A DNA stretch of 64,000 bases from JAXGMV01 sp040768445 (GCA_040768445.1 JAXGMV010000001.1:2914001-2978000); one strand, 5' to 3'; counted from the first letter of the stretch, positions 52,882 through 62,375 are shown. Notes: a model not told the origin generated them from the sequence alone. Made by a program: numbers and translations.

Positions 52882-54773
52882 TCGATTGCAGTTATTTCCG
52901 GAGGTGTTATAAACTGCAGTTTAACTGCAGACCCCGGGATAGCTTGATCAAGCAGGTCAACAATCGCCTGTGTCTCATTTTCACGGGCAAGCTTAAATAG
53001 TTCATCTGTGACAGCCCGTAACGCATCGCCATTCAACAGTTCCTCACCTTCATGCCGGTAAATCTCTGGATGGCTGGTTGGAACAAATAAATGTCCGTCC
53101 TCCCACAAGTCCTCTTTGAGCTTCTCGCCTGGTCTGATACCAGTGAAGACGATCTCAATTTCCTTGTACGGCTCAAGACCAGACAAGCGGATCAGGTCTT
53201 CAGCCAGGTCAAGGATTCGTACTTGCTTTCCCATGTTCAGTACAAAAGTATCCCCACCATCACCGAAAGCTGCTGCCTGCAGGACCAGGTGAACCGCTTC
53301 AGGAATTGTCATGAAATACCGCATCATATCGGGATGGGTCACCGTAACAGGGCCACCTGTGGCAATCTGGCTCTTGAAAAGAGGTACGACACTTCCGCGG
53401 CTGCCAAGAACATTGCCAAAACGTACGACTGAATATTTCCTGCCCGATCGATGTGCGGCATCAATCACAATCATTTCTGCCATGCGTTTTGTCGCACCCA
53501 TCACATTGATGGGTCGAATCGCTTTGTCGGATGAGATCATGATGAGGTGGTCAACATCATTCTTCAGCGACACCTCAACAATATTTCTCGTGCCATAAAT
53601 ATTGTTAGTGACGGCATCTTCTACATTGACTTCCATCAGCGGCACATGCTTGTGTGCAGCAGCGTGAAAAACGATATCCGGTTTATGCTCCTGGAATACA
53701 TTTTCAAGCCTGCGCCGGTCACGCATGTCAGCTATCACTGGCACGAGCGGGATTTGAGGGAAGCTTGCCTTTAGCTCAAGGATGGATTCAAAAATGCTGT
53801 TCTCGCCATGACCCATCAAATAAAGCACTTTTGGATCCCAGCGCGAGACCTGCCGGCACAATTCCTTGCCAATTGACCCGCCTGCACCGGTGATCATCAC
53901 CTTCTTGCCCCGTATTGTTTCTGAGACCTCAGCTTCGTTAATAGAAGCTGGTTCCCGCCTCAACAGGTCAGTAATATCAACTTCTCGCAGCCGGCTGACA
54001 TTTACTTTTCCATCCAACAGCTCATAAATGCCAGGCATGGTTTTGAATGCAACATTTTTTAAGCGGCACACATCAGCGACAAGCCTCACCACCCTGCCGG
54101 GTGCGCTAGGTATAGCGATAATCACTTCGTCAATTTTGTGGTTATCCATCACACTGGATATGTCGGTTATTTTACCAATCACCGGAACGCCATAGATTTG
54201 CTGTTTCTGCTTGGCAGGGTTATCGTCCAGGAATCCTATAGGTCTTATATTCAACTGGGGATTCTTTTGCAGCTCACGCACAACCAGTGCACCGGCATCA
54301 CCTGCGCCTACAACAAGTGTTTTTCGCAGATCCAAACCATTACCATTACGAGAAAGACTGCCACGGTTCTCAGCAACCATCCTGACCATGAATCGCAGAC
54401 CGCCAACAAAGAAGATGGAAAGCAGCCAATCAATAATCAATGTGGAACGGGGAAAACCGGTGAAAGCTCCCAGTGCAAAAATAGATATCATTACAATGGA
54501 TACCAGTACCGAGGCGGTCAAAGTTGCTGAAAGGATTAATTTGAGCTCCTGCATGCTGGCATAGGCCCACAGCCTGCGGTAAAGACCAAAAAAGTAGTAA
54601 ACCAGCGGTTTGATAACCAGAGCAGTGCCAATCATCCAGTAGGCAGATGGCAGGTAAAAGCGAAATGCTGCACCGAGTTCAAGCCGAAGCGCATAGCTGG
54701 CAAGCACTGAGGCAACAACAAAAATCGCATCAGCGAAAAGAATGTAGCGGTTACGAAAATGGTTCTTTTTCAC
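52878..54773 (-). CDS. Membrane nucleoside-diphosphate-sugar 4,6-dehydratase (WbpM/PglF/CapD-like)
   Basis: A 631-residue enzyme with four N-terminal membrane helices (to about 120), a CoA-binding-like Rossmann domain (VVGAGDAGALVVRELQK) and a C-terminal SDR domain (MITGAGGSIGKELCRQ). The catalytic site reads SSDKA and then MGATK, so the usual YxxxK is MxxxK, as described for WbpM, where Met replaces Tyr. It likely converts UDP-GlcNAc to the 4-keto-6-deoxy sugar for glycan or glycoprotein assembly. The start is GTG 54773, overlapping the previous stop by one base (TAGTG), with AGAGG upstream. Confidence 0.92.
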   Translation of the reverse strand: MKKNHFRNRYILFADAIFVVASVLASYALRLELGAAFRFYLPSAYWMIGTALVIKPLVYYFFGLYRRLWAYASMQELKLILSATLTASVLVSIVMISIFALGAFTGFPRSTLIIDWLLSIFFVGGLRFMVRMVAENRGSLSRNGNGLDLRKTLVVGAGDAGALVVRELQKNPQLNIRPIGFLDDNPAKQKQQIYGVPVIGKITDISSVMDNHKIDEVIIAIPSAPGRVVRLVADVCRLKNVAFKTMPGIYELLDGKVNVSRLREVDITDLLRREPASINEAEVSETIRGKKVMITGAGGSIGKELCRQVSRWDPKVLYLMGHGENSIFESILELKASFPQIPLVPVIADMRDRRRLENVFQEHKPDIVFHAAAHKHVPLMEVNVEDAVTNNIYGTRNIVEVSLKNDVDHLIMISSDKAIRPINVMGATKRMAEMIVIDAAHRSGRKYSVVRFGNVLGSRGSVVPLFKSQIATGGPVTVTHPDMMRYFMTIPEAVHLVLQAAAFGDGGDTFVLNMGKQVRILDLAEDLIRLSGLEPYKEIEIVFTGIRPGEKLKEDLWEDGHLFVPTSHPEIYRHEGEELLNGDALRAVTDELFKLARENETQAIVDLLDQAIPGSAVKLQFITPPEITAIE

Positions 54774-56197
54774 TACTGGCCTCTGAAGCCAATCATGGTA
54801 CTGAATGTCCTCAGCATGATCGAAAAATCAAGTAACAAATTACGGTGCTGGATGTAATACAAATCATATTCAAGTTTTACAGCTGTTTCCTCTGCATTTG
54901 AGGCATACCCAAAATTAATTTGTGCCCAGCCAGTGACCCCCGGCTTAATCAACAGCCTGGCACGATAAAATGGTACCACCTTTTCAAGCTCTTCTACCAG
55001 TTCAGGACGTTCTGCCCTGGGTCCGACAAGGCTCATTTCCCCTTTTAATACATTGATAAATTGAGGAAATTCATCCAGATGGGTTTTCCGCAGGAATTTG
55101 CCTATGCGAGTAACACGTTGATCGTTTTCACTCGCCATTTTTGGTTTGCCATCTTTTTCAGCATCCTGCTTCATTGTCCTGAACTTGAAAATCTTGTATA
55201 CCTTAGAATTCTTCCCCAATCTTGTTTGCGAATAGAAAATCGGTAAACCCGAATCTATCAGAGTGAGGAACGATACAAAAGGCAACACCAGAAGCGTAAA
55301 GATGCACCCAATCAAGCCGCCAATGAGATCAATGATGCGCTTCCAAAACTCAAAAAAACCGCTTGTGTGAGCTTTGTCGAGAAAGGATCTGAGTATCCAG
55401 TCTGATTTAAGCAGGAAAATCGGCACACGCCCCAGCAGCTCTTCGTACATCAGCGGCATGGAAGTAATCACTATCCCTTTTTCTTCAGCTTGCAGCAGGG
55501 TATCAAAAGTGGCGCTGCCAACATCATTTGAGATTGCCAGGATTAAATCGGAGACGTTGTATTCTTTTGCCAGGTCCAATAAATCAAAACTGGTGCCAAG
55601 CACATGGCACCCTTCAATATCAGTGCCAGTCTTCTTAGTATCATCGTCAATAAAACCAAGCAGTGTGAAAGGCTGCGGTCGAATTTCTTTCACCATCTTC
55701 GCCATTGTCCGGCCTGCCCTACCAGCACCAATAATCAGCACACGGCGCAGGAACAAAGGCGCGGTGAATACTCTGATATATATAAATCGCCACAGAAGCG
55801 TAAATAATGAGGTTGAAATGATAAAAACAGCCACGCCAAGTCGGGGTAATGAGTCTGGTTCCGATGAGAAATAGATAAGCAGGTAAAGACCCAGGTAACC
55901 AAGTGCCGCCATCGAAATGCCAACAATGGTATCCCGTATCCGGCTCGCACGCCGAACATCATACAGCTCCACCAGCAGGATAATCCAAACTAATGGCAGA
56001 AGGTAAAACCAGCCCGGAATACGCTGCTGTAAAAATTCAAGTGAAAACTTCAACCAATCAGGCCTCGACCACACAATCAACGCAGCAACAAGACCCAGCA
56101 GACTCATCAAAAAGTCTCCGGCAAGTAGAATCACCCGCCGCTCACCCGGCTGAAGGCGCCATTGTTTTTGTTTTTTTATCGGTTGAACAACACTCAT
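54773..56197 (-). CDS. Polyprenyl-phosphate sugar-1-phosphate transferase (WcaJ/PglC type)
   Basis: Starts a lipid-linked glycan by moving a sugar phosphate to undecaprenyl phosphate. The 474-residue protein (ATG 56197, MSVVQPIKKQK) has four or five N-terminal helices, a Rossmann-like middle (RRVLIIGAGRAGRTMAKMV) and a C-terminal catalytic domain with FYSQTRLGKNSKVYKIFKFRTM, TRIGKFLRKTHLDEFPQ and LVGPRAERPE. The open frame continues 91 codons upstream, but that part overlaps the GT2 gene and is not family sequence. The next gene starts inside its stop. Confidence 0.93.
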   Translation of the reverse strand: MSVVQPIKKQKQWRLQPGERRVILLAGDFLMSLLGLVAALIVWSRPDWLKFSLEFLQQRIPGWFYLLPLVWIILLVELYDVRRASRIRDTIVGISMAALGYLGLYLLIYFSSEPDSLPRLGVAVFIISTSLFTLLWRFIYIRVFTAPLFLRRVLIIGAGRAGRTMAKMVKEIRPQPFTLLGFIDDDTKKTGTDIEGCHVLGTSFDLLDLAKEYNVSDLILAISNDVGSATFDTLLQAEEKGIVITSMPLMYEELLGRVPIFLLKSDWILRSFLDKAHTSGFFEFWKRIIDLIGGLIGCIFTLLVLPFVSFLTLIDSGLPIFYSQTRLGKNSKVYKIFKFRTMKQDAEKDGKPKMASENDQRVTRIGKFLRKTHLDEFPQFINVLKGEMSLVGPRAERPELVEELEKVVPFYRARLLIKPGVTGWAQINFGYASNAEETAVKLEYDLYYIQHRNLLLDFSIMLRTFSTMIGFRGQ

Positions 56198-56202
56198 TTT
56201 AG

Positions 56203-57201
56203 CTAATTTTTTCCAACAAACGATGATACCACACTCCAGATAAAACCACTTCCCCAACAAAAGTGCATGGTCATTATTGCCAGCGGTACGCCAGCAAGGA
56301 GCCTGGGATCCCTGTGTAACAAGGCTATCTTTATTGAAGATGCAATTAAGGTGCCGGTGTAGACAGCGAGAACAGTCAGAAAAATCTTGAATGCCACCGG
56401 TACAAAAAATGATGCAATTAACAATAAACCTAAAAAGAGAATGAAGAGCGGCGGCAATGCCTGACGCCATCGGATGGTGTCAGGGTAGCGTTTGAGCATC
56501 CTCCATTTCCAGAAACCGTAACGCCAATATTGTTTACCAAGCTGTGTTAAATTCGGTCTTGAGAAGTAAGTCGATCGGATTTCTGGATCAAGCCAGACAC
56601 GGAAGCCAAATTTTCTGAGGCGCGCATTCAATTCATAGTCTTCATTGGTAAGCAGTGTCTCATCAAACCTGCCAATCTTATCGAATAAGTTCTTCCAGTA
56701 TGAACCAAATGGAACCGTATCTACATATCCGGCTGTGCGTGTATAGCGGTAGCGTGCATCTCCCACACCCAGAGGATGTGCTGCTGCCACAGCTATCGAC
56801 AACGGTATCCATCCTTCCCTGGATGGTTTTATCTCCCAAATGCCACCAACATTTTCCGCCAGGTTAGCTTTTAGGCTTCTATGACAACGGCTGATATAGG
56901 ATCGTTCTGGAATACAGTGTGCATCCAGCCTGACGATTATCTCACCACTTGCGTGCTCAATCGCCAGGTTCAAGGCTGCTGGAATAATCCTTGCAGGGTT
57001 ATCGATTATCTTTATCATTAGGTCAGGGTGTTCTTGTCTGAAAGCAGCAATGACAGACCTTGTATTATCGCCTGACATGCCGTCAGCAATAATGACCTCC
57101 AAGAAGTCGTGATTCCAATCCTGGTCATATATTGCTTGAAGCAGTAGAACGATAGTATTCTGCTCGTTATAACAGGGAACAATGACGGATATCTTTTCCA
57201 T
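56203..57201 (-). CDS. Family 2 glycosyltransferase with C-terminal membrane helices
   Basis: A 332-residue GT2 enzyme starting at ATG 57201 (MEKISVIVPCYNEQNT). The GT-A fold shows the nucleotide-binding EVIIADGMSGDNT, the DxD-type VRLDAHC and the acceptor-site NEDYELNARLRKFG. Two or three hydrophobic helices near 255-320 place it at the membrane. The ATG has a weak ribosome-binding site; a TTG 33 bases earlier (57234) is possible. It is the first gene of a five-gene glycan operon; the sugar transferase starts 5 bases after its stop. Confidence 0.9.
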   Translation of the reverse strand: MEKISVIVPCYNEQNTIVLLLQAIYDQDWNHDFLEVIIADGMSGDNTRSVIAAFRQEHPDLMIKIIDNPARIIPAALNLAIEHASGEIIVRLDAHCIPERSYISRCHRSLKANLAENVGGIWEIKPSREGWIPLSIAVAAAHPLGVGDARYRYTRTAGYVDTVPFGSYWKNLFDKIGRFDETLLTNEDYELNARLRKFGFRVWLDPEIRSTYFSRPNLTQLGKQYWRYGFWKWRMLKRYPDTIRWRQALPPLFILFLGLLLIASFFVPVAFKIFLTVLAVYTGTLIASSIKIALLHRDPRLLAGVPLAIMTMHFCWGSGFIWSVVSSFVGKN

Positions 57202-57265
57202 AATCAACCGGGAAGATAAGAATATCCTCGCCAAATAAATTTGATCAAATTTTTTTTATTTAAGG

Positions 57266-57291
57266 CAGGGAGGCATGCTACTGCCTCCCTG
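57266..57291. terminator. Perfect inverted repeat between ridA-like gene and glycan operon
   Basis: CAGGGAGGCA (57266-57275) and TGCCTCCCTG (57282-57291) pair perfectly around 6 bases. It sits just after the ridA-like stop on the minus strand. There is no T-run on that strand after the stem (the run of T lies on the plus strand before it), so it is a poor textbook terminator but a likely transcript end or attenuator. Confidence 0.45.
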
Positions 57292-57323
57292 TTCAATGCA
57301 AGTGTAACAGTAACTCTACAATC

Positions 57324-57719
57324 TTATGAAGGTCTGACCGCTACGGCTTCAATTTCTACTAAGGCCCCTTTTGGTAATGCCGCAACTTCAACAGCAGAAC
57401 GGGCAGGTGGATTTGCCTTGAAAAACTCACCATAGATGGCATTCATCTTGGCAAAATCGTTCATATCCTTTAAGAAAACAAGTGTTTTCACAACGTTATC
57501 CAGGTTTGTGCCTGCTGCTTCAAGGATGTTTTTTAAGTTATGTAATGCCTGGCGGGTCTGAGCTTCAACACCACCTTCAACCAGGTTGCCATGGGCAGGG
57601 TCAATACCAATCTGTCCTGCGGTATACACCAGGTTGCCGGCAATTACACCGACTGAATAGGGACCGATCGCCTGGGGCGCTTTATCGGATGTTACGATTT
57701 TTTTATCTTCACAGCACAT
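57324..57719 (-). CDS. ridA: RidA-family enamine/imine deaminase
   Basis: A 131-residue RidA (YjgF/YER057c/UK114) protein. It hydrolyses reactive 2-aminoacrylate enamines and imines. The signature segments are APQAIGPYSVGVIAGNLVYTAGQIGIDP, the NLKNILEAAGT stretch and the C-terminal RSAVEVAALPKGALVEIEAVAV with the catalytic-site Arg and Glu. The N-terminus has two adjacent Cys (MCCEDKK), unusual but outside the fold. AGGAG is seven bases before the ATG. Single-gene unit. Confidence 0.95.
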   Translation of the reverse strand: MCCEDKKIVTSDKAPQAIGPYSVGVIAGNLVYTAGQIGIDPAHGNLVEGGVEAQTRQALHNLKNILEAAGTNLDNVVKTLVFLKDMNDFAKMNAIYGEFFKANPPARSAVEVAALPKGALVEIEAVAVRPS

Positions 57720-57753
57720 AGTTGCTCCTTAATATTAGTGTAAGAGTAAATTT

Positions 57754-57781
57754 AATATTTGCAGGTGAGCCTGCTAATATT
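57754..57781 (-). terminator. Hairpin overlapping the cydB stop codon
   Basis: AATATTTGCAGG (57754-57765) pairs with CCTGCTAATATT (57770-57781) with one mismatch around TGAG. On the minus strand it covers the cydB stop and is followed by AT-rich sequence (AAATTTACTC). It probably ends the cydAB message. Confidence 0.55.
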
Positions 57782-58787
57782 CAAGATGTTGCGGATCAGA
57801 TGTGATCCGTTTGCGAAAGATCCAGTAAGACCAGCCCTGGTAAAGCAATACCAGAGGCACAAAGATCAGGGCAATAATACTGAGTACTTTCAAAGTCATC
57901 GGTCCAGATGAGCTGTTGAAAATTGTCAAAGTCCATTCTGGATTGAGGCTTGAAATCATCACGCGTGGGAACATGCCCGAAAACATTGTGACCATAGCAA
58001 ACACAATGGTCAGTGAAGTGAAAACAAAACTCTTTCCTTGTTTCTTGATACGGTTGAACCAACCAGCCAGGAACAATGAGACAAGACTTAGCCCGCTATA
58101 AAAGAAGGTGAATGTTCCGGGTTTGATCAGGTCTGTTTCGAAATAGGTATAGATAACCAGCCCAACAAGCGCCATAAAAACAAGCATCCATAATCCGGTT
58201 GCCGTCTGGTGGATTTTTTCCACAATTGCACCTTTTATCTTGAGCAGCAAGAACATAGCGCCGTGCAGCATGAAAATTAACAGTGACGCTACTCCTGCCA
58301 GGATGCTGTATGGCGATAACAGGTTCCAAAAGCCGCCGGTATACATCATATTTTGATCAATGGGAACGCCGCGCACAATATTGGCAAACGCCACGCCCCA
58401 CAAGAATGCAGGGATCAGGCTGCCAAAAAATATAGACCAATCCCAAAAACTACGCCAGGCTTGTGCCTCATCTTTACTTCGAAATTCAAAAGCGACGCCT
58501 CTGAAAATGAGTCCAATCAGGATCAGGAAGAGCGGCAGGTAAAAACCACTGAACAGCGTGGCGTACCAGTGTGGAAAAGCAGCAAACATGGCACCGCCGG
58601 CAGTGATCAGCCAAACCTCATTACCATCCCAGTGTGGTCCTATGGTGTTGATTATTGTTCTGCGGGAGAGATCCTCTTTTGCAAGGAACGGCAGCAGGAT
58701 ACCAACGCCAAAATCAAAACCTTCAAGCACAAAATATCCAGTGAAGAGAACGGCAATTAGTATAAACCAGAGGGTTTGATAATCCAT
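57774..58787 (-). CDS. cydB: Cytochrome bd oxidase subunit II
   Basis: The smaller core subunit of the quinol:O2 oxidoreductase, stabilising the haem-bearing CydA. The 337-residue protein has about nine helices and the family stretches FVLEGFDFGVGILLPFLAKED, NTIGPHWDGNEVWLITAGGAMFAAFPHWYAT and GVAFEFRSK. It follows cydA by 15 bases and has AGGAG upstream. The length puts it in the short CydB group. Confidence 0.96.
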   Translation of the reverse strand: MDYQTLWFILIAVLFTGYFVLEGFDFGVGILLPFLAKEDLSRRTIINTIGPHWDGNEVWLITAGGAMFAAFPHWYATLFSGFYLPLFLILIGLIFRGVAFEFRSKDEAQAWRSFWDWSIFFGSLIPAFLWGVAFANIVRGVPIDQNMMYTGGFWNLLSPYSILAGVASLLIFMLHGAMFLLLKIKGAIVEKIHQTATGLWMLVFMALVGLVIYTYFETDLIKPGTFTFFYSGLSLVSLFLAGWFNRIKKQGKSFVFTSLTIVFAMVTMFSGMFPRVMISSLNPEWTLTIFNSSSGPMTLKVLSIIALIFVPLVLLYQGWSYWIFRKRITSDPQHLEY

Positions 58788-58802
58788 CGTGATCTGCTCC
58801 TA

Positions 58803-60173
58803 TCAATAATTTGCTGAGGGAATCTGGTCAAGGACTTCCACTTTTTCCGGGCCAGCTTTGGCGTATTTTGCCAGCAGGTAAATATCAACCAGCATAAGAA
58901 AGCCATAAATTAAGCCAAAACCAATCAAGCTAATCAAAATTGTGCCCTGTGTTAGATTAGGAGATACGGCATCTTCAGTCTTCAACACACCATAAACGAC
59001 CCAGGGCTGCCTGCCCATCTCAGTCAGCAACCAACCACTTGTGTTTCCAAGGTACGGCAGGATAGCAGTATATGGCAGAAATTTAAACAGCACCGTATTG
59101 GTAAATGGTTTTTTCTTGTAAGCCATGTATGCCAGTGGGATGATAATAAACAACATCAACGTGCCAACGCCAACCATTACCCTGAAGGACCAGTATGTAA
59201 CAGAGATATTTGGAATGTAATTCCCCGGACCATACTGCTGCTCAGCCTGTGCTTGCAGTTCACGCAGTCCCACAACCTCACCCTCAAGGCTGTCAAAAGC
59301 AAGAATGGTTAACAGGTATGGAATGCGAATATTGATGATCTCGCGCATATTTTCCTGGTCAATTATTGAGAAAATTGAAAGTGAACCAGGGTTTTCAGTT
59401 TCAAACACTGCCTCAGCTGCTGCAACCTTCATCGGCTGTCTGAAGAATAATTCTTGCATTTGGCTGTGACCGAGCAGCCCAACACCAAGAACAGCTATCA
59501 CACCAAAATTGGCACCAATTTTCATTGATGCTGTAAATAACTCAGTTTCATTCTTGCGAAGTAAATGGTAAGCGCTGATTGCCAGCACAAAAAAAGTTGC
59601 CGTACTTAGCCCTGCAAAGACCGTGTGTGGGAATTGGCTCCAAACATAAGGATTACTGATTAACGCCCAGAAATCGGTCATGACAGCCCGTCCATTCTCC
59701 AGCGTATACCCTTGCGGAGACTGCATGAAGGAGTTCGCAACCAGGATCCAGAAAGCAGATAAACTCGAGCCAATTGCTACCAGCCAGATTGTGGCAGCAT
59801 GCAGCTTTTTAGGCAGCTTATCCCAGCCAAAAATCCAGATGCCCAAAAAGGTGCTCTCTAAAAAGAACGCCAGCAGGGCTTCAATGGCCAGCGGCGCGCC
59901 GAAGACATCCCCAACAAAGCGAGAATACTCTGACCAATTCATTCCGAACTGGAACTCCATTACAATACCGGTAACAACGCCCATTGCAAAATTAATTAGA
60001 AACAATTTTCCCCAAAACTTCGTCATCCGCTTGTAAAGCGGATCGTTTTTTACTACATACAGGGTTTCCATAATAGCGACAACGATTGCCAATCCAATTG
60101 TTAAAGGCACAAAAAAGAAGTGATAAATAGTTGTTATTGCAAACTGCATTTGGGACAGAACAAGCGGGCTCAT
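58803..60173 (-). CDS. cydA: Cytochrome bd oxidase subunit I
   Basis: Carries haems b558, b595 and d and the quinol site; reduces O2 to water at high affinity. ATG 60173 (MSPLVLSQMQFAITTIYHF) has GAGGAG seven bases upstream; an earlier frame start lacks this. The 456-residue protein lacks the long insert in the quinol loop, so it is the short-loop type. Motifs include FHFFFVPLTIG-like His19 context, GVVTGIVMEFQFGMNW and GRQPWVVYGVLKTEDAVSP. In a mostly fermentative lineage the enzyme likely gives low-oxygen respiration or oxygen protection. A 250-base gap lies upstream; see rejected Rex site. Confidence 0.96.
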   Translation of the reverse strand: MSPLVLSQMQFAITTIYHFFFVPLTIGLAIVVAIMETLYVVKNDPLYKRMTKFWGKLFLINFAMGVVTGIVMEFQFGMNWSEYSRFVGDVFGAPLAIEALLAFFLESTFLGIWIFGWDKLPKKLHAATIWLVAIGSSLSAFWILVANSFMQSPQGYTLENGRAVMTDFWALISNPYVWSQFPHTVFAGLSTATFFVLAISAYHLLRKNETELFTASMKIGANFGVIAVLGVGLLGHSQMQELFFRQPMKVAAAEAVFETENPGSLSIFSIIDQENMREIINIRIPYLLTILAFDSLEGEVVGLRELQAQAEQQYGPGNYIPNISVTYWSFRVMVGVGTLMLFIIIPLAYMAYKKKPFTNTVLFKFLPYTAILPYLGNTSGWLLTEMGRQPWVVYGVLKTEDAVSPNLTQGTILISLIGFGLIYGFLMLVDIYLLAKYAKAGPEKVEVLDQIPSANY

Positions 60174-60408
60174 AAATTTCTCCTCAGAACCTTTATGATG
60201 GTAGGTCTCCAAATTTTGACAATGTGATTATGAATAGTATCCACTGATAATCAATTAAATCATGAAAACACGCCAGGCAAATGTGAATGTTTGACATCAT
60301 TAACTATATTTTATCCTATAAATGCAATAAGGAAATAACTTAGCACGGTCGGTGCAATAGGCCATAAGCCTGGTTGAAGACCAAAAAAAATGAAGGTCAA
60401 GGATAAAC

Positions 60409-60417
60409 TGGTATAAT
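60409..60417 (+). promoter_or_regulatory. Extended -10 promoter of prfA
   Basis: TGG followed by a perfect TATAAT at 60412-60417 lies about 45 bases before the prfA ATG, without a clear -35. The rest of the gap (60174-60408) has the cydA upstream region on the minus strand and no gene. Confidence 0.55.
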
Positions 60418-60461
60418 TTATTTTTTGTAATGATCAGCAAGAAACGGAGCAGCAAAGATTT

Positions 60462-61538
60462 ATGTTTGAAAAGTTGAATGCCATTAAACAGCAGTATGAA
60501 GAATTATCCCGCATGTTGGAAGAAGCGGGTGAAGATTATGTTCGTGCCGCTGAATTGGCAAAAGAGCGGTCAGAACTTGAAGATATCGTTTCAAAAGCCA
60601 ATCTATACTTTGACTTGTTGAATAAAGTCAAAGAAGCCCAAGCAGTGATGGACTCTGACGATGATGAATTGAAGGAACTGGCAGTGATCGAATTATCTGA
60701 GCTGGTGCCTGAAGTCGAACGATATGAGAAAGAATTAAGATCAATGCTCCTGCCCAGGGATCCGCGTGACCATAAAAGCGTGATATTTGAGATTCGTGCC
60801 GGCACTGGTGGGGATGAGGCAGCTTTATTTGCTGCAGATTTATTCAGACTGTATAACCGTTATGCTGAACGTAAAGGTTGGTCAGTTGAAATTCTCTCCC
60901 AAAGTGAAATTGGCATCGGTGGACTCAAAGAAATCGTCTTTATGATTAAAGGCAAAGGCGCATATTCCAGGATGAAATTTGAGTCTGGTGTGCACCGCGT
61001 CCAACGCATTCCAGCTACCGAATCATCCGGCAGAATTCACACCTCGACAATTACCGTCGCGGTGCTTGCTGAAGCTGAAGATGTTGATATCAAAATCCCA
61101 GATGGTGATATCAAGATGGATGTATATAAATCAGCCGGCGCTGGCGGCCAAAACGTTCAAAAGAACATGACTGCTGTTCGCATCACCCACATTCCAACAG
61201 GCATGGTCGTTGCCTGCCAGGATGAACGCTCCCAGCTGCAGAACCGCCTGCGTGCGATGAGCATCCTGAGAGCCCGTCTGTACGAAATGGAAATGGAAAA
61301 ACAACAGTCTGAGCTTGACGCAAACCGGCGTTCCCAGGTAGGTAGCGGTGAACGCTCTGAAAAAATTCGAACCTACAACTATCCGCAATCGCGCGTCACA
61401 GATCATCGCATTAATGTTTCATCGTACAATTTAGCCGGTGTCATGGAAGGCGACCTGGACATGTTTATTGATGAGTTGTCACTGCAGGAAGAATCTGATC
61501 GGTTGGCGATGATCGGAACGGAAAATGGAAACGCTTAG
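60462..61538 (+). CDS. prfA: Peptide chain release factor 1
   Basis: Terminates at UAG and UAA. The 358-residue protein has the PxT tripeptide anticodon motif (RVQRIPATESSGRIHTS) in place of the SPF of RF2, and the catalytic GGQ (SAGAGGQNVQKN). Length is normal. It overlaps the next gene, prmC, by 14 bases; PrmC methylates the GGQ Gln of RF1 and RF2, so the pairing is functional as well as positional. Confidence 0.97.
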   Translation: MFEKLNAIKQQYEELSRMLEEAGEDYVRAAELAKERSELEDIVSKANLYFDLLNKVKEAQAVMDSDDDELKELAVIELSELVPEVERYEKELRSMLLPRDPRDHKSVIFEIRAGTGGDEAALFAADLFRLYNRYAERKGWSVEILSQSEIGIGGLKEIVFMIKGKGAYSRMKFESGVHRVQRIPATESSGRIHTSTITVAVLAEAEDVDIKIPDGDIKMDVYKSAGAGGQNVQKNMTAVRITHIPTGMVVACQDERSQLQNRLRAMSILRARLYEMEMEKQQSELDANRRSQVGSGERSEKIRTYNYPQSRVTDHRINVSSYNLAGVMEGDLDMFIDELSLQEESDRLAMIGTENGNA

Positions 61539-62364
61539 CATCCAGCATTGGCTGATGCAGGCAAGACAATCCCTTACAAATGTTGATTATCCAGAGCTTG
61601 AGGCGCGTCTCATCCTTGGCAAGGTGTTGGGAAGAGAAAAACCATGGCTGATGGCGCATTCAGAAGTCTTTCTAACCTCTGAGCAGAACGTATCGGCAGC
61701 ACAGATGCTGGCCGATAGGCTAAAGGGCCTGCCTCTGCCTTACCTTCTTGGTGAGTGGGAGTTCTACGGTCTGCCATTCTATGTCAATGAGCACACATTA
61801 ATCCCCCGTCCAGAAACTGAACTGCTGGTTGAGACCGCACTGTCATTTCTAAATCAACGCAACGTAGTCAGCAGCGTAGCTGATATCGGCACCGGTTCAG
61901 GTTGCATTGCGATCAGCATTGCAAAAAACTACACCAACTGCCACATAACGGCCAGCGATATCTCCCTCCAGGCGCTAAAAGTAGCGAAGCAAAACTGCCG
62001 ACGTCATGATGTGGATGAATGGGTGTGCCTTGTAAACCTGGATTTACTGCAAGGGCTGCAAACCAAGTTTCACCTGATTTGTGCCAACCTGCCTTATATA
62101 CCTTCTGCAACTCTTGAGGGACTTGAGGTTAAGAAACACGAACCTGTGACAGCACTGGATGGCGGCCGGGGTGGATTGGATTTCATCCGCACCTTATTGT
62201 GCGAGTCCAGAGACCACTTACATCCCGGTGGCATGCTGTTGGCAGAGATTGAATATACGCAAGAAACTCCGGTTCTGAGCCTGGCGCAATCTTATTTTCC
62301 AAAATATGGCATTCAAATCAAAAAAGATTTATCAGGGCTACCGCGCTTGCTGGTGATTAATTAA
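61525..62364 (+). CDS. prmC: Release factor glutamine methyltransferase PrmC
   Basis: N5-methylates the Gln of the GGQ loop in RF1 and RF2, using SAM. The 279-residue protein has an N-terminal helical RF-binding part and a SAM domain with DIGTGSGCIAISIAKN (motif I). The catalytic NPPY is replaced by NLPY (CANLPYIPSATLEGL). Asn and Tyr, which hold the Gln amide, remain. It overlaps prfA and is followed by sua5, a common bacterial order. Confidence 0.93.
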   Translation: METLSIQHWLMQARQSLTNVDYPELEARLILGKVLGREKPWLMAHSEVFLTSEQNVSAAQMLADRLKGLPLPYLLGEWEFYGLPFYVNEHTLIPRPETELLVETALSFLNQRNVVSSVADIGTGSGCIAISIAKNYTNCHITASDISLQALKVAKQNCRRHDVDEWVCLVNLDLLQGLQTKFHLICANLPYIPSATLEGLEVKKHEPVTALDGGRGGLDFIRTLLCESRDHLHPGGMLLAEIEYTQETPVLSLAQSYFPKYGIQIKKDLSGLPRLLVIN

Positions 62365-62375
62365 AGGTGAATGAA

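Noticed and set aside
56198..56470. N-terminal 91-residue extension of the sugar transferase
   Set aside because: It overlaps the GT2 gene antiparallel in frame only, and the residues are unlike the family; ATG 56197 is a natural start after a five-base gap.
57754..57781. Riboswitch in the ridA-cydB gap
   Set aside because: A single 12-base stem at a stop codon is better explained as a transcript end.
60280..60305. Rex- or FNR-like site upstream of cydA
   Set aside because: ATGTGAATGTTTGACAT matches the Rex consensus only partly and needs a shorter spacer; no FNR half-site pair is good enough.
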